This document shows positions 48,416 to 57,320 of a DNA stretch of 64,000 nt, piece by piece. The position numbers were made by a program, and so were the translations under genes. This DNA comes from Colletotrichum lupini (lineage: Eukaryota > Ascomycota > Sordariomycetes > Glomerellales > Glomerellaceae), in NCBI RefSeq assembly GCF_023278565.1, contig NC_064678.1, positions 5,704,001-5,768,000 on the forward strand, written 5' to 3'. Under the pieces are notes generated by a model. The model was not told the DNA's origin and made no database searches. It saw nothing but the letters and a program-made list of their open reading frames with translations. Positions within the stretch are counted from its first letter, which is position 1; every line of letters begins with the position of its first letter.

Positions 48416-49544
48416 TCAACGGCTTAACAGGCCAGATGCTTTCTCGTATACAGTGAAGACAATTCCTCCACTCAGAATCAGACGACCAAGTCTCATGGTG
48501 CTTCCACTCCACAGGCCCCTTAAGCCTCTTTCCGAAAGCACCATACGGAGCGCTTCCAGTGTTCCAGCCCCTCGAGCTGACTGCGCTCTAGTCTTGATAG
48601 TGTCGAAAGGTTGTGTAGCATAGACAGTGACAATGCCAGCAACCGACCCTGATCCAAAAGTGATCAGTGAGTTGTTCGGTAAGCCATGCTGCTTAGACTG
48701 TTCCCTGATCACATTGTATGATCCCATGCGTACCGCTGAGGTGGCGGATTGCTTCAAAGTAGTAGAAACGAGACCTCGATAGACCTCTGCGAATCCATGC
48801 TCTCTCAGCATCGTGACCAGAGCGTTCGTTCCACCGGCGTACTTTCGTGCACCAGACTTTGCATCGTCAATGCTGTTATTTTGATTAGTCGAGCACTCAA
48901 AATCAATGTTCTTGAATCAAGGTGTATCTGATTTTGGGAGTTGCTGATCATACTTACAGTGCTGTTTTCACTCTCTCAGTTGGTGTTACCGCTACAACAC
49001 TTTCTACAGATCCGGCAATCATACCAGCTAGAATACCCCTTGCCGGAGTCAGGCGACCCTCATCGTCCATCAAGGAGTTCCTGATAGAGTCAAATGACAG
49101 GAAGCGTACTCCGGCTTTGAACGTCGTTCCCTAAGGATGGAAGATGAGCATACTGCGCAGCGAAGCAAACATAGAAGTCTCACAATGATCAGTGTTGAGC
49201 AGCCTGTGTAGATGGCTCTCGGCCCATCCTGTCGAGCAACTTGGAGCAGTACTGCGAATGGGTTTTTGGCACCTGTGGAGTGGAGCTGCGCTCTCGTCTT
49301 TGCGAACTCGAAGGGATACTTTGGGGCGGGGTTGAAGTAAGCGTGAGTAATGATAAGGACTGTACTAAAGCAGCCTGAAAACACTTACTGTAGTTGCAGC
49401 TTCAACAGCTCCAGCAATGCCGCCCGAGATTAGAGATACTCCTGGCGATATTGTGTGCTTAACAGCTAATTTAGACTTCTTATGCGGCGGGGTCGTGGTA
49501 AGGACGACACCGCCAGGTGAAGCAGTCGAAGTGATAGATGCCAT
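48416..49544 (-). CDS. Mitochondrial tricarboxylate (citrate) carrier
   Basis: Inner-membrane SLC25 carrier of 306 residues. Exons are 49544-49389, 49318-49184, 49130-48958 and 48872-48416. The three tandem repeats each carry the Px[DE/T]xx[K/R] signature: YPFEFAKTRAQL, TPTERVKTALIDD and QPFDTIKTRAQS, as in CTP1 citrate carriers. The acceptor of intron 1 is AAAG, directly before the first signature. A Ser/Thr-rich N-terminus of about 35 residues precedes the first membrane helix. In known fungal itaconate clusters a related carrier (MTT1/MttA) exports cis-aconitate from mitochondria. Here the gene sits beside a PrpF isomerase and MFS carrier. Divergent from the C6 regulator with the operator palindrome between them. 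Confidence 0.87.
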
Positions 49545-50081
49545 GGTTTGCTTGAAACTTCAATACCTCTAGTAACGATCGAATAAATTTCTTCGAAGTT
49601 TATTGAGGAGAAGTCACCGAACCACGCAGAAAAGAAAAGACATGAAAATACCAAGTGGGTGAAAGCGTTGGGATGATGACTGGTCGCATGAGGTGTTGTT
49701 CACGGCTTCGATGACGAAAGGCGAGTATCTCTATCAATTGGAAGATAACACCAGATGACTCTGGTTACTCAAACAAAACGCACTCACAGATTATGATCCT
49801 CCCGACTCCTCGTTCATTCTTGACAAGGGCGACTCTGGAGATCCCGCGGGAAGAAGACGGACTTGCAGACGGCTGCCGATGCTCCAGCCCGGCCAATTAG
49901 AATCCTTCCCGAGCCCGCGGCCCGTCCAGACTTGGTAACTCCAAGGTCACCTTCTTCCCGCGGCAAGCTTCCCGTGCTCGCTTTCTTCCAAAACCACAGC
50001 ACCCCGGAGCAAACATTCTCGAGTCTACCAGCAAGCCATCCACGGATACTGCTTTACTCCTCAATTCCCGCTCATCTCACT
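49545..50081. promoter_or_regulatory. shared divergent promoter, carrier and C6 regulator 2
   Basis: 537 bases between start codons, GC-rich toward the regulator. Contains TCCCGCGGGA at 49842-49851 and two partial matches, CCCGCGG at 49914-49920 and TCCCGCGG at 49956-49963. Three CCGCGG cores within about 120 bases is the densest cluster in the window. Confidence 0.6.
49842..49851. promoter_or_regulatory. palindrome TCCCGCGGGA, copy 2 of the module operator
   Basis: Exact decamer, about 300 bases upstream of the carrier ATG and 230 upstream of the regulator ATG. Two partial copies lie within the next 112 bases. Confidence 0.6.
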
Positions 50082-52628
50082 ATGGGTCCGAAATCAGGTA
50101 ATGCCACCACGGCTTCCGGACGTCCCCGAAGGCGGGCCGTCGAAGCATGCTCGTTCTGCCGACGGCGCAAAGTTCGTCACTCTCAACTTCACAGCGCCGT
50201 AGAGATGTCTAATCGCCTTCCAGATCAAGTGCAATAACGAACAGCCTACGTGTGCTAATTGCAAGACATATGGCAAAGACTGTGTCTATGAGCCTCTGGC
50301 TAGCCCTGACGCAAGTACACTGCACTCAACACCAACACGACGTCATGCCGAGCGCCAAAGAGGTGCTTTGAGGGTCACGAGACGGGAAACCCACACCCCG
50401 ACAAGTGTCCGGGATGGTAGTGTACGCAATGACACTCCCGCGGATCGCAACGACGCCGCGCGCTCACCAAACCCCGATGACCACGATCCTTCTACCCATT
50501 CACCCCGGCTTACCAGGACAGAACGCCCGGAGAACTCAGCGGAACAGGCGTCTTCCCATCGCGGGGATGTATCTCGTATCGTGGTATCCGCAAATGGAGT
50601 TTCGAGCTACCATGGCCGCACCAGTGCATTATTCGAGGAGAATCCCCAGGAGCGATTCTCGGTAGCTGATCTGCGCCCCCGGATGCCAGATGACTGGATC
50701 GAGAAAGGCCTGGTTGCAGAGACAGCCAAACAACGTGGGTTGCATCCTCCAGAGCCTCGGACAACAAGTCTGGCCTCTGACAGTATGTAGGTCAACTTGA
50801 AGAGTTCAATCATCGAGCGGGAACGCTCGATTTTGACGGCGTGGACCCAGAGCTTGGCATGCATCTCTTGTCCCTGCACTGGAATCGCCAGCATCACTCA
50901 TTCTTGCTCACCTATCGACCCGCATTCATGCGAGATATGGCTTGTAATGGGCCATACTTCTCCAAGATACTCTTGAACGCCATCTACTTTGGGGCTTCCA
51001 AGTTCAGCCCCCGGAGAGAGGTACGGAGGGACCCCAATGATGTTCGTACTGCCGGCTGGGCTTTTCGCGAGCGTGTGCGCAAATTACTCGGTGATGCGCT
51101 TGACAGTAGTGATATTACAACGATTCAAGCTTTGCTGGTGATGACGAACTCGCTGTTTGCGCTAGGGGACGAGAGAAGCGCGGCTTGGTTGTATGCTGGG
51201 TTGGCATTCCGAATGATCATAGACCTGGGCATGCACGTAGATGCTCCAGGTCTTGGTGTAACTCGCAAATTTTCTGATGAGGATCTAGAGATACGTCGGC
51301 GGGTCTTCTGGGGGGCATTCGGTAAGAAGCACTTGGATCATCTCAGCAAGCTTAGGGACACTGACGCCAACTTTAGTTGTCGACAAGATCCAGAGTCTGT
51401 ATCAAGGGCGTCCAGCATCCCTGAAAGAGTCTGACACCCTGGTACCGATCAAGTTCCTCGACACATTTGAAGAGTTTGAGAACTGGAAGCCGTTTGCCTA
51501 CTCTACCGACGCCACTAACTATCCTGGTTCGCCCGCCTATAGTGTATCGACATTCACGTATCTGTGTCGTCTCTCAGTCGTCATGAGCGATATACTGAGT
51601 TGCATCTACACGGAGAGGGCATTCGACAAGAGTGCTGCGGAGCTTTCCACAATGTTACAGACCTTGAGCTCGAAGTTGGCAACTTGGAAGGATGCACTCC
51701 CAGCACATCTTATCTTTGATCCAAAAAGCAATGACGCTGTGCCGCCACCGCATGTCCTTAGTTTGTAGTGAGTCTATGGAATCCTCTTTGAGAACTAATG
51801 ATCGACTGACTTCTACTCAGCGCCATGTACCATGTTCTTACCATCCTTCTCAATCGCCCGTTCGTAGCTGATGGCCATCTTTACAACACGTCTCGCTCCG
51901 TCTCTGTCAACTCGTTCATCACTTGTGCGTCTGCGGCCGACAGCATAGTAAGCGTTCTTCGGGTCTACGATAGGGTATTCTCCGTTCGTCATGCGCCATA
52001 TTTGATCTCGTATGCCACGTACGTTGCGGCAACGATACACGTACGAATAGCTGCCAAAAGAAGCACGGAATCGGAGGCTCGAGAACGTCTGGAAACTTGC
52101 ATGTCAGTGTTCCGTGAGAATCAAGAAACAAACTGGGCTGTCAGGAGGGCCAAAACAATAGTCGAAGGCTTGATGGCGAGACTTGGTGTTAGTCTCGGTG
52201 AGCAACAAGGCACGCAGCCGAGGAACCGCATACAAGCCAGCAAAAGAGCGCGTTTAGCCATGGCCACCACTCAGGACAATGCCGAAGGCTCAAATAGCCT
52301 GCCTCAAGTATTTCAGAGTCATGCGCCTCAGACAGCACCCGGGAACGAGACACCTCCATTAGGGTGGTCGGATATCGATGGGATCATTCAGAGTTTTGCA
52401 AGAGGTCAAGATCCTAACGCAGCTTCAGCGGATCCGGCACAAGCAGATGTTCATTTTCAACAAGTCCCACAGCCCGCGTATAACCAAGCTTCCAGCTTTG
52501 GTCCCTCGGGTTTTAGTGGCAACCCAGCCTGGTTCCAGGGGGTGCCAGAAGGAGACGGCGGTTCGGCCTCCTTTGATGACTTACTCTTTGGTTTCAACGG
52601 ATCCGCGTTGGATAGCATGTTTTCTTGA
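50082..52628 (+). CDS. Zn2Cys6 transcription factor 2 (fungal_trans domain)
   Basis: Five exons (50082-50171, 50224-50734, 50791-51321, 51377-51767, 51821-52628) give 776 residues. The zinc cluster C23-x2-C26-x6-C33-x6-C40-x2-C43-x6-C50 is split by intron 1, a common position in this family. A Ser/Thr/Arg-rich linker follows, then the middle homology (fungal_trans) region: ELGMHLLSLHWNRQHHSFL, YRPAFMRDMA, SAAWLYAGLAFRMIIDLGMH, and EIRRRVFWGAF. The C-terminus is Gln/Ser-rich and ends in an acidic-hydrophobic patch (FDDLLFGFNGSALDSMF) that looks like an activation domain. The second intron (50735-50790) starts GTGGGT and its acceptor was chosen by frame. It lies inside the MFS/carrier/PrpF module and is the likely reader of the palindromes. 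Confidence 0.87.
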
Positions 52629-52988
52629 TCCACTTGGGCGGATGTTTTCGCCTTTACCGGGTGCGATATCTGTTGCAACCATGAACCGACTCTTTATCCG
52701 GGCGCAAAGTGTTGACGCTCCACTGTTTTGATTGCACAGGCGGGAGTGGTGCTTCTCGATCCCGCGGGAGACTTTCACTCCCGCGGCTATGCGCCACTGA
52801 CACGACCTCACCCTGACGCGATGACGGCAAAGACAGCAGAGACTTTATTAATGTTCAGTGCTCGCGTGTAGTAGCGAGGTTATCTCGATGGAAAACACCG
52901 TTTTACCCAGACCTTCTTAGACCTTCTTAAGCTCACAAACCCTTTCCATCCAAGAGTTGGTATAAGACTGGTTGTTGTAGTCTCACCA
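52629..52988. promoter_or_regulatory. PrpF gene promoter with two CCGCGG sites
   Basis: 360 bases between the regulator stop and the first in-frame PrpF ATG. Contains TCCCGCGGGA at 52760-52769 and TCCCGCGG at 52779-52786, 19 bases apart start to start (about two helical turns). A repeated AGACCTTCTTA segment lies at about 52910-52930. Confidence 0.6.
52760..52769. promoter_or_regulatory. palindrome TCCCGCGGGA, copy 3 of the module operator
   Basis: Exact decamer 229 bases before the first PrpF ATG (349 before the internal ATG), with a second partial site (TCCCGCGG, 52779-52786) on the same face of the helix. Confidence 0.6.
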
Positions 52989-54359
52989 ATGCCATTCAAC
53001 ATTAGAGTCAACAATACACTTATTGGATCTCGGAGGTTCCTTCATCAGCTCTCATATCCTACCTTACCGCCATCCTTCCCAGTTCACATCCCCTTCACTA
53101 TCCCAATCATGGCAATAACACCAGCAACCACAAAGCGCCGGGTCAGGCACTCCCTTCCCGCGGTGCTGATGCGAGCCGGCACATCAAAAGGCCTCTTCAT
53201 CCACCGGTCTCATCTGCCGCAATCTGAAGCAGAATGGGCTACTCCACTCCTCGCAGCCATGGGATCCAAATACAACGATGCCCGCCAAATCGACGGTGTT
53301 GGAGGGGGAAGCAGCGTGACCTCCAAAGTTGCCGTGGTGTCACCATCCACCAGGCCAGGCGTGGACGTCGAGTACACCTTTGTCCAAGTGGCCGTCGGAA
53401 GCGAGACTGTTGATCTCAGCGGGAACTGCGGCAACATCTGCTCAGGGGTTGGTCCTTTTGCCGTGCAAGAGAGATTGGTTAGTCTGATGCCTGGTTCTCG
53501 GGTAGTCGACGTGCGGATCTTCAATACCAACACATCGAAACTCATTGTGGAAACGGTCTACGTTGACCAAGACGGAAACGCGGAGGAGGACGGGGATTGC
53601 CTCATCCCGGGCGTCAAGGGACCCGGCAGCGAGATCAAGGTTGCTTTCGTCGAGCCGGTGGGCAGCATGACGGGCAGGCTCTTCCCCAGCGGAAATCGAT
53701 TTGAAAGGATCCTCGTAGAGGAAGTGGCTTCTGTTGATGACTTTGTGGTGGACGTGACTCTCATCGACTCTGCGAATCCTTTCGTTCTTGTTGATGCTCA
53801 GAGTCTACCCGCGGAAGTCAAAACACAGTCCCCAGACTTTCCCCTATCCATCGAAGTCGCCGAGGCCATCCGGAGGCAAGGAGCTGTACGGATGGGACTT
53901 GCCAGCACAGTCGAGGCCGCCGGTCTGGTTAGAGGGACTCCGAAGCTGGCGTATCTTTCGCCGCCAGTTGGGAGTAACAGAGATGCGGCAGATATTCGAG
54001 TACAGGCCTACAGCATGGGAAAGCCTCATCCGAGTTTGCAACTGACGGGTGGTGTTACTCTGGCATATGCCGCCATCAAGGAGGGGACCGTTGCGCACCG
54101 TGTTTCGAATCGGGATTCGGGTCTGGAGGGCATGCCAACACCCAGGAGAACGCCGAGTCCGTCGACTACGAATGCCTCAGAAGGCCCTATCGTTGATGGC
54201 CACAGTATTAAACGCACCATTCGCATACAGCATGGCAGTGGAATCATGGAGGTAGAAGTGTGGGCTCGTGACGAAGAAGAAGGCCTTGCGGTAGATCGAT
54301 GCGTAGTAACGAGGACTGCACGGAGGCTGATGGAGGGGAACGTGTTTTACTATTCCTGA
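52989..54359 (+). CDS. PrpF-family isomerase (aconitate isomerase-like)
   Basis: Intronless, 456 residues from the first ATG or 416 from an internal in-frame ATG at 53109 (Met41). The PrpF/DUF453 fold (diaminopimelate-epimerase-like) is shown by MRAGTSKGLF, GVGGGSSVTSKVAVV with Lys113, SGNCGNICSGVGPFAV with Cys147, and SANPFVLVDA. Family members isomerise double bonds in tricarboxylates: methylaconitate (PrpF), cis/trans-aconitate (fungal ADI1), and oxalomesaconate (GalD/LigU). Residues 1-40 contain Arg and hydroxylated residues, few acids (SRRFLHQLSYP), like a mitochondrial presequence. The second ATG has the better context (A at -3, G at +4). The enzyme could thus be made in mitochondrial and cytosolic forms. 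Exact substrate not shown by sequence. Confidence 0.85.
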   Translation: MPFNIRVNNTLIGSRRFLHQLSYPTLPPSFPVHIPFTIPIMAITPATTKRRVRHSLPAVLMRAGTSKGLFIHRSHLPQSEAEWATPLLAAMGSKYNDARQIDGVGGGSSVTSKVAVVSPSTRPGVDVEYTFVQVAVGSETVDLSGNCGNICSGVGPFAVQERLVSLMPGSRVVDVRIFNTNTSKLIVETVYVDQDGNAEEDGDCLIPGVKGPGSEIKVAFVEPVGSMTGRLFPSGNRFERILVEEVASVDDFVVDVTLIDSANPFVLVDAQSLPAEVKTQSPDFPLSIEVAEAIRRQGAVRMGLASTVEAAGLVRGTPKLAYLSPPVGSNRDAADIRVQAYSMGKPHPSLQLTGGVTLAYAAIKEGTVAHRVSNRDSGLEGMPTPRRTPSPSTTNASEGPIVDGHSIKRTIRIQHGSGIMEVEVWARDEEEGLAVDRCVVTRTARRLMEGNVFYYS

Positions 54360-54632
54360 GACTGTCTGTCATGTAAAGTTTGTGCATAGCCTGCGGTAGA
54401 TTTGATAATGAGATTCCAGCTCCTCTGCTTGATTCTTGGTGTCGCTGCTGCAGCAAGCCGTCGTTCACATCCTGCGTTTCTCAGCTGTACATGACGTTGC
54501 GACCCTCGACGCCGCACACCGCCCACACAACCCGCGCATCGCGTCCTGTTCGCAATCGTTCTGGCTAAAACGAAAGAACTCTGTCCTGACACCAGTATTC
54601 ATCCTACAACTGATGCAAAAAGCCAAAAAGAT
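54360..54632. other. PrpF 3' flank and tRNA 3' flank
   Basis: 3' region of PrpF followed by the downstream flank of the minus-strand tRNA, with AAAAA at 54625-54629 (T5 on the tRNA strand) as probable Pol III terminator. No gene seen. Confidence 0.5.
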
Positions 54633-54723
54633 CTCCTCGACGGGGAATTGAACCCCGGTCCCCTGCGAATCCTGGGATTTCCCCGGTGACAAGCAGATAT
54701 CCTCACCACTAGACTATCGGGGA
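54633..54723 (-). tRNA. tRNA-Asp (GTC) with a 19-base intron
   Basis: The minus strand folds as a tRNA. Acceptor TCCCCGA/TCGAGGA has one C-A mismatch at pair 4-69. D-arm GTCT...GGAT carries the loop AGTGGTGA. The anticodon stem TCTGC/GCAGG pairs, with loop TTGTCAC and anticodon GTC. The T-arm is CGGGG-TTCAATT-CCCCG, discriminator G. Nineteen extra bases lie after position 37, the canonical site of nuclear tRNA introns. T5 follows 3 bases downstream. The mismatch in the acceptor stem is the only odd point. Confidence 0.92.
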
Positions 54724-55430
54724 TTGGTGGATGTTGACATCCAGTGATAGTTGGTTGGGGAGGAAGGGACTCAGCGGGTATATGTAGCTTTGAGGTGTGG
54801 GGCCCGCAAGTGCCTTGTGACCCACCCTGCCCTGCTAGCACCTTCCGAGCGCACGACGCGGGAAGGCACGAGTGGAGGATATGGCGGGGGTGATCTGGCG
54901 GCACGAGTTTCTGCAGAGGTGCCTACCCGCCTTATTGTCGAAGGCAATGTATGGGGGCAATTTTGGGAAAGAGCAATGTCAGCTGTTTCTGCTGAAATCT
55001 TCAATTCCCGTGAGCGCCAGATGAACCGGGTCAACTTGATGGCGAGTGGTGTAAGTAGCACAAAGACGTGTATTCTGCAAGAAATGACTTCCTTCTCAAA
55101 ATTCTAGCAAGAAGCATCGTATCTTCAGCAGAATTGTTGTTTCGGAATAGCTGCAGCACCCTTTGTCAAACCTGACCAGAGATAGGAGACCCGAGAACCC
55201 AGAGCTTCGCGGAATAGTAACATGTCAAATAGAACATAAAACATCGTGCCTTGGGAATAGTTCATTGAGTACAATTGTTCATTTTCAAACATGGTTCCTA
55301 AATCCTTCGAGCATCGCATTTGATGCGATTTCCTCTTCCTAATCCTAGGTCCAAGATGACCATGGTCTATCTCGATTCAGAGGTGCGAGTGTGATCTCGC
55401 CAACTTTTGCTTCCGATACATAAGGTGTGC
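54724..55430. other. intergenic region tRNA-Asp to translin gene
   Basis: A plus-strand frame of 118 codons (54751-55107) has no recognised content. The rest is AT-richer 3' flank of the translin gene. Nothing else seen. Confidence 0.45.
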
Positions 55431-56380
55431 CTATGCCTTCGGCTCAGCGGCAGCCTCCTTCTTTTGCGGAATCAGGTTGCGGAGCGAAAGGTCATACACG
55501 ACATCCTCGACACGCTTGACATCATACTTGACCGCGTCGACACGCTTGCGGAGGATGTCGTTCTTGAGGTTGAGCAGCTGGAACCCGGCAAACAGGTCCT
55601 TGACGAAACTGCTGATTTCGACGGGCATGGAAAAGTCGGCGAGCGTGACGGCGTTGGTGGCGAGACGGGAGAGCTCCGAGGTCAGGTCGGTGAGGGCGAG
55701 GAGGTACTCCTCGATGGTGAGGTGGAACGCATCGCGGTCCTTGAGGTTAACAGGGACTGTCAAAGAGTCAGCGCAAGGCGGCCGTGGTTGCCTGCGGGGC
55801 AGCTTGGGTGGTACCTTTGAAGATTTCACCGACTTCCTCGAGAGTCAGGAGACGAGCGATGGGGCCGGGCTTGCCATCTGCTGTGAGGCCGCCTAACCAT
55901 CCGGTAAGAAGGACGGTGAAGATGACGTTCTGCACTTGGCGGTTCCACTTCTGGTTGTATCTGGCGAGGAGTCAGATGATGGTGCCTGGGCGGCACGAGA
56001 TGGATGCCTACTTGTAGTATGGGTGCTTGGAAGCGATTTCTTGGAGCTCTCCAATGACCTCAATCTCCTTCTGGATGCCCGCCTGAACGTCAGCCAAAAA
56101 GGGGCCGTCTGCGTCAACAGTCAGTCGTGGGTAACTACAGGCGAGGCGACCGACTGCAGTCATGCCTAGTAGAGTACTCACACTGTTGGCGAGGGGTGGC
56201 GTGAATGCGTGAGAGCAGACCCTGGACGTAGGAGATGGCCCGGTCGAGCTTCTGGACAGTCTGACTCATTTGATCACGGACTTCCTGGTCTTCTTCGATC
56301 TTGTTCTTGAGGTGCTCAAAGATCTGGGGGTCGAGCAGGCGGGAGGCCGGCACCTCAACCATGTTGGTGTCGCTGTCCAT
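55431..56380 (-). CDS. Translin (TSN) homolog
   Basis: Four exons (56380-56182, 56108-56012, 55960-55815, 55756-55431) give 255 residues of an all-helical protein. The C-terminal block LTIEEYLLALTDLTSELSRLATN, SSFVKDLFAGFQLLNLKND, and LRKRVDAVKYDVKRVEDVVYDLSLR is the translin signature. The N-terminus ends exon 1 at TPRQQ, with donor GTGAGT and phase kept. Translin binds single-stranded RNA/DNA and with TRAX forms C3PO, which degrades tRNA processing fragments in Neurospora. No TRAX partner gene is present in the window. Tail is Lys/Ala/Glu-rich. Confidence 0.87.
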
Positions 56381-56979
56381 GGTGAGTGGTGAGGTGTGTG
56401 TCTGAGCGGCTGTGTTGTTAAAGATCTGGGAGATGTATGAGCGATGATGCAAAAATACGGTCGATTTGAAGTCAACAGGTTTGATCGGCAAAATACGTGC
56501 GATTGTTCAGCCCTGCCTCTGAAGCAACAACAATCTTGGTGGTGAGATTTGAATTTGGCAGATGGAAAGAGCCCCGCGATTTGTGACGTCGTCACGCTGG
56601 AAGAGGCGACCAGAAGAAAAGTCAGAGTTTTACTTACGGCAGCGACTGGCTTTTACCGACAAGGAGATAATTTGTCACAACTACTAGCAGTTTAACGATG
56701 TACTGGCAGTCCGGGCGGCTTCACGATGTCATTGATGGTCGAAATCTCGAGGAAAATCATGCAAATGGAAGGCGGTCAGGCCTGACAATTGGAGCAGCAC
56801 TCGCCCAATATGGAGAGCTTCGCTCGACATTCTGCCAGTCTTACTGCAGGTAGTATCTGACTACAACATTCATAAAATCAATCACGATAGCAGCTCAATA
56901 GACCACATACTTGAATACTGAAAGCAAAGAACCTTCTTCACACGCCTGGACAACCCAGACAGAGCAATGAAAGATCAGG
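56381..56979. other. translin promoter and U2 3' flank
   Basis: Upstream region of translin (minus strand) and downstream flank of the U2 gene. No gene or obvious motif seen. Confidence 0.45.
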
Positions 56980-57170
56980 ATTTGCGTCGCCTGGAGGCAG
57001 TGAAATACCAGGGACACGGTGGAGAGGGCATACAGCAAGCCGCAGAGGCCCATCTCCTGGAGATCAAAAATAGGAATAATCAATGTGATGCCAATAGGCA
57101 TCTTTCAGAGATTAAACTGAAAAGAACAGATACTACACTTGATCTAAGCCAAAAGGCAAAGAAGAGCTAA
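56980..57170 (-). ncRNA. U2 spliceosomal snRNA
   Basis: The minus strand reads CTTTGCCTTTTGGCTTAGAT, then the branch-point-recognition sequence GTGTAGTATCTGTTCTTTTC, then AGTTTAATCTCTGAAA; this is the most conserved part of U2. Downstream are the Sm-binding site ATTTTTGA near 57064-57071 and a stem-loop IV with CCTGG...CCAGG close to 56990-57015, like the vertebrate one. About 190 bases, the usual metazoan/filamentous-fungal length and far shorter than budding-yeast U2. The 5' end may be off by a few bases and the 3' end by about ten. Confidence 0.93.
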
Positions 57171-57212
57171 GGAGAAAAGAAGAAAACAGGTAACAGCGCG
57201 GTGGGTGGAGGG

Positions 57213-57222
57213 GATTATATAG
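57213..57222 (-). promoter_or_regulatory. TATA element of the U2 gene
   Basis: CCTATATAAT on the minus strand, about 45-50 bases upstream of the U2 5' end, fitting a Pol II snRNA promoter with TATA box. Role inferred from position. Confidence 0.5.
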
Positions 57223-57304
57223 GTTTGTGGCCTGGTCTGTGCAGAGGGCACAATCAGTAAAGATACGTACCCCGGGAGCGTGAGGCCAAATTTTTGCTGT
57301 GCAG

Positions 57305-57320
57305 TACGTACATGTACGTA
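57305..57320. repeat. 16-base perfect palindrome TACGTACATGTACGTA
   Basis: Perfect self-complementary sequence about 135 bases upstream of the U2 5' end. Could be a binding site for a dimeric factor or a chance alternating purine-pyrimidine repeat. Confidence 0.7.
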
